Assembly (NCBI RefSeq): GCF_033807715.1 | Contig: NC_084606.1 | Coordinates: 34,689,861-34,753,860 of the forward strand | Direction of reading: 5' to 3' | Length of the DNA: 64,000 bases | Source: Cololabis saira | Lineage: Eukaryota; Chordata; Actinopteri; Beloniformes; Belonidae | Program-made: the position numbers and the translations under genes | The notes under the pieces: generated by a model | What the model saw: the letters and a program-made list of their open reading frames with translations, nothing else | What the model was told of the DNA's origin: nothing | The model's database searches: none | Shown here: one piece after another, positions 35,158 through 48,800 of the stretch | Layout of the letters: every line of letters starts with the position of its first letter | Position numbering within the stretch: position 1 is the first letter of the stretch

Positions 35158-36747
35158 ATCAAACAAATGGGACAGAGGGAAGCATGGCAAGGCTTGAATA
35201 TCATGATGGGCAGAACACCCAAGCCTGCAGGGGCTGCCTACTCAGACCCAACTCTTGCATAGAAATTGAACGTCTTCTTCACCCATTTCAATGGGGGCAG
35301 CACAACACCCACCTGGGCGCCCCCAAGCCCCAGTTCCTACCTCCAACCCCTCTTTATCGATGAGCAGCTGATGACCTCCAGATTCCGCAGAGTCAACCCA
35401 CATTAGACATCTGGCCCTGCAGGCTTAGAGGCAGGGTGCTGAAAGAATGCTCCACTCAACTAAGTGGCATCCTCACCAGGCTGTTCCAACACCCCCTGTA
35501 CTCTGGCTAGTGGAGAGAGTCCATTTTCATTCCAATTCTCAAAAAGGCACCTGCTAAGGACCTAAAGGACTACAGACCAGTGGCACTAACATCTGTGCTG
35601 TGCAAATGTATGGAAAGGGTGGTATGCAACCTCCTATCAGGGATGGTGTCAGACAAACTATACCCATTCCAGTTTGCTTACAGAGCAAGGCGTGGTGTGG
35701 AGGATGCAAGCCTCACACTTTTAAGCACTGTCACCAAGAACCTGGATTCAACACATCCATACACCGGGATTACATTCATGGACTTTCCCTCCGCTTTTAA
35801 CACTGTGAGCATTGATAAACTTTTACATCACCTTTCTGATCTTCAGGGTTCACCCAATACTGAAAATGTGGACTAAAAGCTTTCTGCTGGACAGACCACA
35901 CCAGGTGTATTTCAATGGGGTTTAATCAACAAAGCTGATTTTAAACACTGGACTCCCTCAAGGTTGCATTTGATCCCCAACCCTCTTCTCTATGTACACC
36001 AATAATATCATTTGTAACAGTGAAGCTCTCTTTGGAGCTCAACATCACAAAAATGAAGGAGTCTTGTTGAGGGGGCAGACAAGGCATCGCCGCTGTTTCA
36101 GCCACTTAGCGTCCAGGGTTCAGCCAGTGGAACAAGTGTAAGTATTCAGGTACTTGGGCAGAGAAATAGACACTTCCCTGTCCTTCTCTCAAATCTCAGC
36201 CAGAACATATAAAAAAGCACAACAATGTCTCCACCTGCTCACAAAACTTTCCAGGTCTGCAAGGATATGTGTTAAACTTGGTTTAGCGCTCCCTCATTGA
36301 ATCATTTCTTTCTTTCAATATCTCTTCCTGGTACAACCAACTCACTGCCAAAAACAAAACAGGACTCTGACGTAAAGTGAATCATGCTGCCAAAATAACT
36401 GTCCCCCCATCTCCCCTTTCTGAGCTGTACAGCCACTCTGGGATCAGGAAGCCAACCTGATCACAAAGTACCCTTCTTACCCTCCCATCACTCCTTCCAG
36501 CTACTACCATAAGGCAGGCATTTTAATGTACCACTGGCCTATAAACATATCTACAAGAAATCCTTCATCCCCTCTGCAATAGCCATACTGAACAGCGCAA
36601 AACGAGCACCACAGTCAGCTGATACCTCAACACCCCATGTCATGTTTGTATATGTCTGTTTGAATGTTTCTTTGTGACTGGAGCCTCGTCAAAGACAATA
36701 TTTCTGTAACCTTGTGTAACAGACGATAAAGTCTTATCTTATCTAAT
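35158..36747 (+). mobile_element. CR1/Rex1-like LINE fragment, unit 3
   Basis: Same element; the linker is internally deleted relative to units 1 and 2 (from about 35155), and the open part is 35580-35876. It ends in the GATAAAGTCTTATC tail. Confidence 0.65.
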
Positions 36748-36845
36748 GAGGCCCACACATTATGACTGTTTCTGGTGAGGATGTCAGAAAAGTATCACTT
36801 CCTTGCATTCATCAGTTGTGAATTATAAGAGGGAATTTTCTCTTT

Positions 36846-37560
36846 ATAGGTATCATAATGAAACTGGAGACACCAGAGGCCAACTCAAAGCCAAGCCCAT
36901 CGTTCTTCATAGGCCTGAACCCTCTCAGCCAAGAGTGGCTACAGATACCAGTTCAGAAGTGGAGCAATGATCGGCCACTCCCTCTCAATGGATAACATCA
37001 AGCCATAAACCAACCTGAGACACTGACTCACTGATCAGTTCACTAGGATAAACACAGCCATGACAAAAGTAAGGCATATTCAGAAGAGCCAGGTGAATGG
37101 GAAGAAGAAAGTCTCCACCATCAACACGTGTGCGCTACCAGTAATCAGGTTTCCTGCTGGTACAGTATTGTAAAATGGCCACAGGAAGAGTTGGGAGCCA
37201 CTGATATCAAGACAAGGAAGCTCTTCACAATGAACAGAGGATTTCATCCCACATCCAACACCATGACACTCTACACTCTCTATATACTCTACAGCAGGGG
37301 TGCCCAATCCTGGTCCTCGAGAGCCCCTATCCAGCATGTTTTAGATGTTTCCCTGCTTAAGCCCACCGTGATAAAAGTAGCTGTTTCAACAACAGAACTG
37401 TCCAGACCTTTATGACAAGCTAAAGATGACGAGTAATTAGAATCAGGTGTGAGGAAGAAGGGAAACATCTAAAACATGCTGGATAGGGGCTCTCGAGGAC
37501 CAGGATTGGGCACCCCTGCTCTACAGTATTCCAGATTGAGACTCTACATAGACCACGATT
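36846..37560 (+). mobile_element. R4/Dong-like LINE fragment, unit 3
   Basis: Counterpart of 6430-6905, split by a 224-bp hAT-type MITE at 37295-37518. Confidence 0.55.
37295..37518. mobile_element. hAT-type MITE, 224 bp, unit 3
   Basis: Inverted ends begin CAGGGGTGCCCAATCCTGGT and continue for about 60 bases. Exact 8-bp duplication CTCTACAG at 37287-37294 and 37519-37526; units 1 and 2 have the single target. Confidence 0.93.
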
Positions 37561-37705
37561 CATTTTCTGTGTGCGTGTGTGCGTGTGTGTGTCGGTGTAT
37601 GTGTCTATGCCTTTTGTTTTGATTTTGCTACCTGTTTCTTTGTATTACATTGTATCTCCATGTTTTCTCAGCTAGTGTCCTCTGCACTTTGTCATATGTT
37701 GTTTT

Positions 37706-38204
37706 TTGGGGCACGGTGGCGCAGCAGGTAGTGCAGCCGTCTCACAGCAAGGAGGGACGCTGTGGGCGCTGAAGTGCGTGTTAGTTCCCCCATGGCTTCA
37801 GTGCCCACACCCTGGGTGGGGTTGGCGAAAGGATCTTTCTGTGTGGAGTTTGCATGTTCTCCCCGTGTTCCCCTGGGTAGCAATGTGAGCTACCCTCACA
37901 AAAACATGCACACAGTCCTGGGCTATACATGCCCCCTCTGGCCAACCGGGGCACCAGATGGGGTGGGGAGGATCCGGCCGGAATAGCGTGATCCTTCCAC
38001 GCGCTACGTCCGGCCGGAGAAACCCCACCCTGCCTGGTGAAAAGATGCGGCCTGCTCACTCCTCAGGTTAAGGAGGAGACCTGAGCTCAGTGCAGGGCCC
38101 TCCCCGGGTTGGTAGAGGATGGCAATGCCCAGGACTGTTAGGTAGGAGCACTGGGTGATAAAATGGGGAAAAAACCGTGATAAAAAAATATTTAAAAAAA
38201 AGTA
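37706..38204 (+). mobile_element. tRNA-derived SINE, unit 3
   Basis: Starts GGGGCACGGTGGCGCAGCAGG, in which TGGCGCAGCAGG fits a Pol III A box, and includes GTGTGGAGTTTGCATGTTCT. It ends in an A-rich tail and is flanked by the 12-bp duplication ATATGTTGTTTT (37694-37705 and 38205-38216), as expected of LINE-mobilised insertion. Confidence 0.85.
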
Positions 38205-38478
38205 ATATGTTGTTTTATTGTCTCTTTAGCTACTGCCATTATTGAAAGATTCATATCAATTTATACTATTTAAAAAAAGGTAATTTGCATTTTCATACAA
38301 TGCAATAATGAACATAATTTGATCCCTTTTTATTTTCACCATTAATAAATATCTCCATTTGCAGCACTGAAACACTACAATTTAACTTTGTATCCACCCT
38401 CGCAAAAGAAAAGGAAACCATCAACAGCCTCAATGTTGTCCAGATTAAGCATTTTCACATAAATTCATCCTGATCAAC

Positions 38479-38634
<156 letters not shown>

Positions 38635-38704
38635 GGCATCTTGGCATCATTATTCTTATCATTTGATCTTGTGACCGCACCTCTGTCTGTGTGCCTGCGC
38701 GATC

Positions 38705-38794
38705 CCGGAATCAGCAGGCTTTATAACGAGGAGGCGTGATTGTTACAAACGCAGCAAGAAACTCAGTGAAGTCAGACACAACCTGAAGTGAAAG
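38705..38794 (+). promoter_or_regulatory. Core promoter and non-coding exon 1, copy 3
   Basis: TTTATAA at 38720-38726 and donor AAAG|GTCAGT at 38794/38795. Preceded by a TTTC/TTCC microsatellite ending about 85 bases upstream of the TATA-like box. Confidence 0.5.
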
Positions 38795-39871
38795 GTCAGT
38801 TTCTTTATTTGTATTATTTAATATAATTATTAAGGTGGGGCAGTGATTTTTGTTTTAAGGTAAATCTTCTTCTGAACTTGTATCTTCCTTCTACCTTCGA
38901 CTATGTTTATTTAGAATTTGGGATAAAAGCCCATTATCGGTGAGTAATCAACTTAGTACTGAAAAGGAATATGGGAGTTACCAGCGATTATGGAGAAATA
39001 TAATACCTCAAAAATAGTACATTGAACAAATTAGGCTTTCGATCTTTTTAAACCAAGTGAAATATTTGAACCTCATTACAACTTTTCTCCAATTATTTAC
39101 AGTAAAGGTGTTTCAAAATGACAGTGAGTAGTTAACCCAGTCTTCATTAAGAATTCGTTAAGATTTAGTTTATATTTCAAGTATCACATGCTTTCTAACA
39201 CATGCATTGTTAAATTCATCATAAAAAGTTTTACTTGTACACGAAATGGTGTTAAGATAAAACAAAAATACTTTATAGTCCTGTAGTGCCCAACATATGT
39301 GAGGAAATACTTATAGTTCCTGTATAGTCTATTCCAGTCATATCAGGACTTCTCAACTGGGCTTTTATTTCTTGTGTGGTCTGCTTGGGTTTTTCTTTTT
39401 TAAACAAAAATTATTTTTTTCAATAGTTCTACATCCTTGAAAGATCAAACAAAGGCAATGAAAGTTTCTATGAGAAGTAACACAATGAATAAAGGCACCT
39501 TATGTTGCAATACCAGGTCTCACACAAGGGTGCAATATGAAAACCTTTTCAAAAAGGTTCTCTTCTCTAAGTTGGAACATCCAATTTTTGTTGCGGAATG
39601 AGGAAGTAAAAACATTGAAGTTCATTGGATAGCGACTTGGGACTGACATTAACATTTGTCAGGCAGCAGACCATGCTGGTCGCCACTTCAGCTGTTTGGG
39701 CTGTACTGGGCTCTTCCTGTTGTTCTCCCTGTTGTCCTCCCTCCCTTCTCAACACAGATGACTTATCATACTCTCAGTTTGCTGACTTGAATTGTTGAGC
39801 AATAATAGCAGCTTCTTTTCATGCTGCAATTCTTTATATTTCCTTGCAGGTTGAATTCTTTCATACCAACC

Positions 39872-42800
39872 ATGACAACCAGTAGCGTTATTTACGAAGC
39901 ACCTGAGTTTTCTCGGTTCCCAGCACCTGTACAAGGTGAGATATTGTCAGGGACACATGCACTCCTCTCATAGATTTCTTGTTGTTATAAAATATCCATT
40001 AAATTTGAATTGTTTTTTGTTTTCTTACAGTCATTTCAAAGCTTTTTGGTTGCATCCTGCCCATTGTTCACATTGCAATCGGTGAGTAACAGAAACCTTG
40101 ACTAATCATACAGGTGTTTTACTGAAGTTGTCAGCACGTTTGCAGCTGTGAACCTGTAAATGTTTGAGTAGCATCCTTCCCCTCTCTGTCCACCAGGGGC
40201 AGTATACCTGCATGACTGTCCCCGGCAGCCCTACATCCCCATCTATCTGATCGTGTCGGGGGTCTTTGGCGTCTTGATGGCAGTGTTCCCCTGTCTCCCC
40301 GGCACCCAGCAGCCCAGAGATGGGCCTCCCACCTCCCTGAGCAGGGTCTGCACATGCTGGAACTCGCTGATGTCCACCTTCCTCTTCTGCTGGTTTATTG
40401 CTGGTGGGTCTTGATGACAATAAATATGACAAATAACCCATTCCTCTTTGCTTTAATCAGTGAAGATTCATCTGTTAAAATTCTGCAGTGGTGGTCAGAC
40501 GCCAGACTACTGCTATGAATGTTGAAGAATGTATCTGTTGGCATTAAAGAGTGTTCCCTGACACTGAGGCTACATCCACTGTAGTGCACCTAAATTACAT
40601 AATCATCACTGGTAGATTCTTGTTCTTCGTGTCTGGCCGTCCTCTATACGATGTCCTTCCAATGGGTGGCGCAGGCGAGTGCAGCAGCGTTGGGTTCGGC
40701 CAGGTCATCTCCAGTGCATTGTGGAGCAGATATGCATCTCATGATGTGGTCCATTGTTTGTGGTTCCCCACACGCATGCATCAGAGCATGTTCATTTCCT
40801 TTTTATCATGGATGCCTTGCACCGTCCTTTGCCGACCCGCAAATGGTTTAGGGTTTTCCAGATAGCCCATGGTTGGTCATGGCCAGTTGCTAGACATTCA
40901 TCTGGGATGATGCCTCTCTCTGTCTATTGGGTTGTCTGGCTGCCCAGGCTGTTCCACTGGTTTTGCCACTCCGTGGTCCTGGCGACAGATGGTCCCCAGT
41001 TCTGGAGAGGTATCCAGGAAGCTGCTTCTGGGTGTGAGCCCTTTATGGGGGGCGAGGTGTTCGTGCAGTGAGTGCCGGTTGTCATGGGCCTGCTTGCTGC
41101 GCTCTGCTTTGGCGGTGACTGCTCTGCGGATGTCAGGGGGTGCGATGCCTGAGAGGGCTTGGAGTCAGTGTGTGGGGGCTGTTTTGATGCACCCAGTCAC
41201 TATCCTGCAGGTCTCGTTGAGGACAGGGTCCAGTTTGCGTGCGTGACTTGATTTATACCATGCTGGGCAGGCATATTCGGCGGTTGAAAAGCATAGGGCT
41301 AGTACTGTGGTACGCAGCGTGCTTGGGTGGGCTCCCCACTTTGAGTTGGTGAGTTGGCGCAGGAGGTTGTTCCTGGTGGACACCTTGGCTCTGGTCTTCT
41401 GGACGTGCTCTTTGTAGCTCAGGGTACGGTCCAAGGTTACACCCAGGTAGACTGGGTGCTGGTGGTTGTCAAGCCTTATTCCATCCCAAGTTACGTTGAG
41501 CTCCTGTTTGGCCTCCTTGTTTTTGAGGTGGAAGCTACAAATTTGGGTCTTCCCAGGGTTTGGACGCAGGTGGTTTTCCACAAAGTATGTGGACATATCT
41601 GTCAGTCCTTGTTCCAGGGTCGACTCCACCTCCGAGAAGGTATGCTGCTGCGTTGTCATGTCTAGGTCATCTGCATAGATGAACCTGCTGCATCCTTCTG
41701 GTCGGGGCTGGTCGTTGGTGTAAATGTTGAATAGGAGAGGTGCCAGGACGCTGCCCTGCGGCAGTCCGTTGTTCTGGTGGAACCATCTTCTTTTTTTATT
41801 GAGTGTGATGTAGAACATCCGGTTGCTCAGGAGACATCTTATAATGTTGCACAGTTTAGCATCCGCTGTGAGGTCGAAAAGTTTTTTGATCAGCAGCCTT
41901 TGTTGGACGGTGCCATAAGCTGCCGAAAGATCAACAAAGGCAACTCCTGTTATCAGCTTTTTCTGGTAGCCATCCTCGATGTACTGGGTAAGGTTTAGCA
42001 GTTGGCCTGTGCAGGATTTTCCAGGTCTAAATCCAGCTTGATCTTTGATTAGCTCAGCGTCTATCTGGGGGGATAGTCAACTAAGGAGTAGTCTCTCAAA
42101 CAGCTTGTAGGTAGTGCAAAGTAGGGAGATGGGCCGGTAGCTTTTGGTGAGGTTGGGGTCTTTTCCAGGTTTTAGGAGAGCGATGGTGATGGCTTTCCTC
42201 CAGATCGTTGGTATATGCTGGGTTTGTAGACAGGTGTTATACATGTCCAGGAGCCATTGTTTGGTGACTGGGCCTAGGTGTGTTATCATCTCGGACAGTA
42301 TGTCATCGGGGCCTGCAGCTTTGCCCGGCTTCATGGTGTTTAGTCCTTCTTCAAACTCTTCATGGTTGAAGGGCTTTGTTAGGATGGACATGTTCTGCTG
42401 ATTGCCCGGGATGGTGGTGAGATGGTGTTGTCCTTTGGCCCTGCGCTTCGCGGCTCTTCTCCCTTGGCCACCAGTTGGCTCCCAACCTGGTTTGGTGTTA
42501 CATCGGATATAACAGGTGGTGTGATCTTGTCACCATTTAATTTCCGAATTGTAGACCAGGCTTTTTTGCTGTTCTGAGTCATGTCGATGTTCTCTACAAG
42601 ATCCTTCCAGGCAATGTTCCCTCTAATTTTTCATGTATCTGGGCACACACGCAAGCTCCCTGAGCAAACTGAGGACGACTGTGAGCAACATCACATATGC
42701 ACGCTTTATTTTTAAGTATCTCATTACACTTAAAAACAAGACTCGTCACTGGAAAAAACAACAATTTTCACCTGTTTCAAGTAAATTTTCACTTGAAATA

Positions 42801-45800
42801 AGTAGAAAAATCTGCCAGTGGGACAAGATTTATCTTCTCATTACAAGCAAAAAAGTCTTGTTCCAGTGGCAGATTTTTCTACTTATTTTTTTATTTTATT
42901 AATGTCCAGAGAAAAGTTGAGATTCTGAGAAAAAAAAGTCAAAAATTTTATGAAAAAAGTTGAAATGTCGACAAAATTTTGTTTTAATTGACCATTTTCA
43001 CTTGTTTCAAGTCGATTTTCACTTGAAATAAGTAGAAAAATCTGCCAGTGGAACAAGATTTTTTTTGCTTGTAATGAGAAGATAAATCTTGTTCCACTGG
43101 CAGATTTTTCTACTTATTTCAAGTGAAAATTTACTTGAAACAGGTGGAAATTGTCAAATAAGTTATTTTTCTGGTGTTATTTTTCTGGTGATGACTCTAA
43201 ATTGACTCTAAGTTGAAATAGCAGTAAAACCACATTCATTGATGAAATGACTTGAGGGATGGAAAGGAGGGATGGCAGTTTTACAGGGGGGATGATTTGG
43301 ACCGTTTTTATTTCAGGGGGGATGATTTGGACCGTTTTTATTTCAGGGGGGATGATTTGGACCGTTTTTATTTCAGGGGGGGATGATTTGGACCGTTTTA
43401 TTTCAGGGGGGATGATTTGGACCGTTTTTATTTCAGGGGGGGATGATTTGGACCCTTTTTATTTCAGGGGGGATGATTTGGACCGTTTTTATTTCAGGGG
43501 GGGGTGCCATCTCCCCTCATCCCCCCTCAACCCCAGTACTGCTGGTAGACACAGCAATGGTATGGATAGCTTTTAGCAGAGGCTTCAGACTTTCTCGTGT
43601 CCGGGATCCCCACAGCTCCTTGTATTCCCCAAATCCTTGAATACTTCTCCTCCTCTCGACTCGCGGGACCTCCGTAAACTGATTTATGGTCCCGCGTAAC
43701 ACCAACGCAGAGCCTACGCCGTAGGCTCTGCGTCGATTTAGCGCGGAACCATAAATCAGGCTTTGCAAGTGAACGTCTCACGAGGGGCAGTCGCGTTGCA
43801 ACGCCACTGTAGCCAAATCTCAAGGAGAGAGCAGAGAACTGAGCTCATGAGAAGTCCCGGTACGCCAGAGGCTAATATTGAGAAGTGGGGGTACTCCGTA
43901 CCGGCGCGTACCGGCCCACTTAAAGCACTGCGCTGGATAGACTTTCTTGTGCGCTGAGAATATGCGGTCAGTGCGCGATTGCGCACGTGCGCAGCTTAGA
44001 GGGAACATTGCTTCCAGGCTTTCCGCCTCTCCTCCCCTAAGGAGTCCATGAGTGCATCGCTGAGATCACTGGTGGTGTCTGAGAACGGGTCCTTTTGGAA
44101 CTCTGTTTCATAGCTGTCTAGCAGTTGTGAGGACTCTTCTGTGAGGCCTGCGATGTATTCCTTTCGGCATCCACGTGGGATGTGTGCGCGAGCAGTCTTC
44201 TTTACAGCCTGAACGAACTTAGTGTAGTTGTCAGGTGTGGGTTCAGTGTCTGTTAGAGTCTTTTCCATTCCCCTCGCTATACTCACTTGGCCTTCATGAG
44301 GTTGAAACGGCGTCGAAAGGGTACTTGAGACTTTGTGATGGCAGGTTTGATTGTGACTGAGATTGGTCTTTGCCAGTGGCATCAATTCAGTCAAAGCTAA
44401 GGTATGGCAAGCAGTTGCGGAGCGTCAGTATCAGTACAGAGGGGGCGGAGCATTCTCCATGGGCCCTTATGATAGTCATTTTAACATTCAACAACACCTC
44501 ATCCTACCCATCAAACAACAATAATAATCCAGGTAACGTGGAAAACGGGGTAACATTCAAAACTTTATACATGCTTAGTCCTCTTTTAACGTTTATCGCT
44601 CATCTCCTTCATGGCCGCAAATTGGCAGAGAAAATTGGCTGTAACTGTTAAGGCGGATTTATGGTTCCGCTTTACACCAACGCAGCGCCTACGGCATAAA
44701 GTATGCGGCGATTCGCACGATACGCCGCGTAACCTCGCCATAGACTGCGCCGTACCCTACGCCGTAGGCTCTGCGTCGATTTAACGCAAAACCATAAATC
44801 AGGCTTCACAGCCTATCAGCGTTGGCTCACAGCCCCGATGCGTTCAGGACAGTTGTAAAGTAAGAATTAGCCTACACTGGCCGCACAATGCACATTTTAT
44901 TATTATTATAGCCTACAATTTACGATTATATATGAACGTATCACACAAAACGGGGCCCTATGAGCTTGTGGGCCCGTGGCGACCACCCCCTTGCCCCCCC
45001 CCCGGCTCCGCTACAGATGGCAAGGTTACGAGTCCCAGAACTTAACTACAGTATCAACCAACATGCCCAGCACAGCAAATACTCATCACAGAAGTCTGCT
45101 ATGTAGCTTATCTGTGTGGTCAAGAAAATTTGAACTTTTTCAAATGCAGTCTCACTCAAATCCTGCTAACATAACTACGAACACTACACTTTAACAACGT
45201 GTTAATTACGCAATATGCATCCGTTTTCTGCACCATGGGCAGCAGAGTTAGAGAGCAGAAATCTCCCAGTGTAACTTAAAACAGTAAATGTCCAAATGCA
45301 GAAAGGATAGGGAGGGAGCAGAAGAGAGTAAGAGAGTAAAAAAGTCAAATATTTCCCAGATTTATATGAGGGTAGGGCGATTTGATATCTTACCTTAAGA
45401 TGAACTTGCATAATTAATCCTCAGTGGCTAACAGCCTTGTTAATATCCTGACTGGGGCCACATTGGACCATCACTTGCCTTCTTTGACATCACATTTCAA
45501 GATATGAGGGGGGGGGGGGCTTCGTTACAGTGTATCCCTCGACGTTGATTGAGTTCACTACTAGTAACGCCGGCATCGTGCCTAGGAAAAACTGGACTGT
45601 CATTTACGGTCAGTGGTTGCAGAATTGGCTACTTCAGTCAGTCACTGTGATACAGTTTCTGTCTTTAGCATTGCCCGTGATGCGGCACATGGAGGCTTCT
45701 GCTTGCATCCCGGTAGATAAAAGTACCAGTCAGCCTTAATGACAGTTTAAATAGCATTTTTGCGACAGAATAGCAAGTGTTGGTGGCAGTGCTGACTTTG

Positions 45801-48800
45801 CTTTTAAAAATACTGCAACTCACATGCACCAGAGGAAACTCATTAGGAGAGCGATATTCAGTAAAGATAAATTCCAGCGGAGCACTGAGGTAATTATAAT
45901 AATAATAATACATTTTATTTGTATAGCGCTTTTCAAGGCACTCAAAGACGCTTTACATGAGTCAAAATAATAAAAGCAATACACATAGGACAATTACATG
46001 ACACAGGACAGTACATGAGGACACAACATGACACAGGACATTAATCACACATTAAAAGCAGTTCTGTAAAGGTGAGTTTTGAGATGGGATTTGAATGTTG
46101 GGAGGTCTGTACAGTCACAGATGTGTTTGGGGAGGGAGTTCCAGAGGGTGGGAGCAGCGATGGAGAAGGCTCTGTCACCCCAGGTCCGGTGCTTGGTTCT
46201 GACTGGAGGGGACAGGAGGTTGGCGTCAGAGGAGCGGAGGCTGCGGGAGGGAGTGTGGCGGTGGAGCAGGTCGGTGAGGTAGCAGGGGGCCTGATTGTGG
46301 AGGGCTTTGTGGAGGAGAAGGATTTTAAAATGGATCTGTTGAGGGATGGGGAGCCAGTGGAGCTTCTGGAGGACTGGGGTGATGTGGTCACGGGAGCGGT
46401 TGTGGGTGAGCAGGCGGGCGGCAGAGTTTTGAATGTATTGGAGTTTATTGAGAACCTTGGAAGATGAGCCATAAAGGATGCTATTGCAGTAGTCGAGTCT
46501 TGAGGTGTTGAAGGCGTGGATCAAAGTCTCAGCGGCAGGGAAGGCGAGACGGGCAATATTTTTCAGGTGGAAGAAAGCAGTTCTTGTGATGTGGTTGACA
46601 TGGTGGAGTGAGTATGGATGATGGATGATGGATGATGTTGGAGAAGTAGGTGGAGCGAGCTGAGTTGAGGGCATCCTTGTATTGGTGGAGATGATCAGTG
46701 TAGGCGAGTTGATGAACAGTTAAACCAGATTTCTTGCAGAGTCGTTCGAGTTGACGTTTACGGGATTTCATTTTGTGGAGTTCAGGGGTGTACCAGGGTG
46801 CTGAGCGTGTGAAAGTGACTGTTTTGGTTTTGATGGGAGCTAGTTGATCAAGACAGGAGGAGAGTGTGTGGTTGTAGTCATCCACGAGGTCTGAGGGGTT
46901 GTCGGGTGACGGGGAGGGGAGGCGGACATCTGAGTGGCAAGAGAGGCTGAGAGGGCAGAGGGGGAAATGGATTTGATGTTGCGGAAGGATATTTTGCGTG
47001 ATTCTTTGGGAGTGGGGATGGGGATGTTGATGTCCATAGTGATTGCCAGGTGATCGGACACGTGGAGGTTGAGGCTGGAGAGCTGATTTATTGTGAGGCC
47101 TGTGGAGCAGACGAGATCACGGCTGTGGCCGCGGGTGTGAGTGGGGAAGTCGATATGTTGAGTGAAGTTGAGGCAGTGTAGCAGGTCCAGGAACTCAGTA
47201 GCAGGTTTAAAGTTTGCATCGTTGACGTGGAAGTTGAAATCACCCAGGAGGAGAACAGAGGGAGAAATGGAGCAGAGCTGGGTCAGAAAATCCAAGAAAT
47301 CCAAGAGAAAGGAGGGGTTTGGCTTGGGGGGGGGGGGGGGGGCGATAAATGACGTCAGTGACAAGAGGAGTGGGGCCGGATAGTTTGAAGGCAGTTGTGG
47401 CAGGGTGGAAGAGCAGCAGCCACTCAGGTGATGGGTCACAGGTGTGTCCCATCAACCTCTCCACCCTGCCTGCCTTCATAAGGCATGGCTGCACAGCAGC
47501 AAGGGGGCTGTGGGAGAAGGTGCTTGTGCACGTGTGTGGGTGTTTGGAAGTTGCTGAATAAAAAGAGGTCTTGCACTGAAACTCCGTGTCCTTTCTGTCC
47601 TGTCGGTCGGGCCCCGTAGCACCCGCCCTGCTACAGAAGTGTGTTCGAATGAAGGAATGTCGGGAATGTGGATGGAGGTTGTTTTAATGTCCTTTCTGTA
47701 TATTGCTGCAACACCGCCCCCCCGCCCCTCAGCGTGAGCTTTTTCAATGTAGGTGAAGTTGGGGGGAGTGGTCTGATTTAGAGAGAAATAGTCCAGGGGT
47801 TTGCCCCAGGTTTCAGTTAGACAGAGGAAATCAAGATTATAGCAGGCTTTTGTTGTTGAGTGAGCGGGTGTTGAACAGAACCAGTTTCAGGTGTTGTTGT
47901 TTTGTGATTGGCTGAGAGGACTGAGGAAGTGGACGGAGATTGGACAGATTCAAATGGTGTTTGTTGTGATGACGTAACGTAGTAGTTGCGGGACGGCAGG
48001 AGGACCAGAAGGAAGGAATGGAGTTTGGCGACGTGAAGTTGTATGAAAACAAGCGGCCTGAGCGACTGTGTGGAGGATTGTTTTGCCAGAGACGACCAGA
48101 TGTCAGACGCGGGTGGTAGTGGTGGTCCGAGGCGGAGTGAAGCGGCGGCATGGTCCGGGTGGAGAGCGGTAGCAGGAGACTAACGTTAGCTAGCGTCGAG
48201 GAGCCGAGTGTCCGGGTAGAGAGGAGCAATGAGCACCCCAGGAGTATCCACAGGATTAGCCACAGCATGCTACATCCAGCAGGTAAGCTTGTTGAGGTGG
48301 AGGTGGTGGTGGCTGAGGACAGAAAACAGCGGTGACCAGTAAAGGAGTAATGGTAGATTGGTAGAATGAGCAGCTAGCTAGTTGCTTTAGCCGGTGGTGC
48401 AGAGCAAAACTTACTCGCGAGGGCTCCAAGGGGAGCCCACAGCGGAGAGAAGACTCAGACAGTTGCGGTGTACACATGGTAGAAGTTAAGAGTTGTATCA
48501 AAACTTACCGGCAGAGGCCCAAAAAACTGGGCCTGCTGCGTTGGAAAAGCTTCGGTAAGTTTGGCGTAAGCCGGTGCCAGGGATGCACACACCACGGTTC
48601 TGCTGCGGTTGCCAGTACCGGAGGTGCTGGTCGGAGGTGCACGGGAAGCAGGCAAGGTCATGTGATATGTGTTTATAAGAGCTGTTCAGTTGAAATGCTA
48701 ATGTGGAGGTGTCATTTCCTTTGAAACTCATGTTGATTTGACCTAACTGCAACTTCTAACAGATGAATCAGCTCATTTATTATCACGTTATTACAACTTT

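Larger units (their letters stand above)
42612..44010. mobile_element. Non-autonomous hAT element, 1.4 kb, unit 3
   Basis: Inverted ends CAATGTTCCCTCTAA and TTAGAGGGAACATTG; 8-bp duplication CTTCCAGG (42604-42611 and 44011-44018). The uninterrupted target is seen in unit 2 near 30552. No transposase. It carries two hairpins (42760-43155), a 30-bp minisatellite (43291-43505) and a CG-rich palindromic MITE (43679-43762). Confidence 0.9.
40618..45711 (-). mobile_element. Minus-strand I/Nimb-like LINE, unit 3 (most complete)
   Basis: Flanked by GGTAGAT on both sides (40611-40617 and 45712-45718). Reverse transcriptase blocks on the minus strand: 42077-42391 (GKAAGPDDIL, SYRPISLLCTTYK) and 41165-41818 (NGLPQGSVLAPLLFNIYTND, FIYADDLDM, YLGVTLDRTLSYKEHV, then the C-terminal region). 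The linker is at 43996-44394 and 42379-42582, split by a hAT element (42612-44010). Most of the endonuclease has been replaced by unrelated sequence at about 44368-45520. It cannot move by itself as it stands. Confidence 0.75.

Noticed and set aside
46072..46467. Plus-strand 131-codon acidic frame
   Set aside because: Antisense of the L2-like LINE C-terminal region, whose minus-strand frame has clear family motifs.
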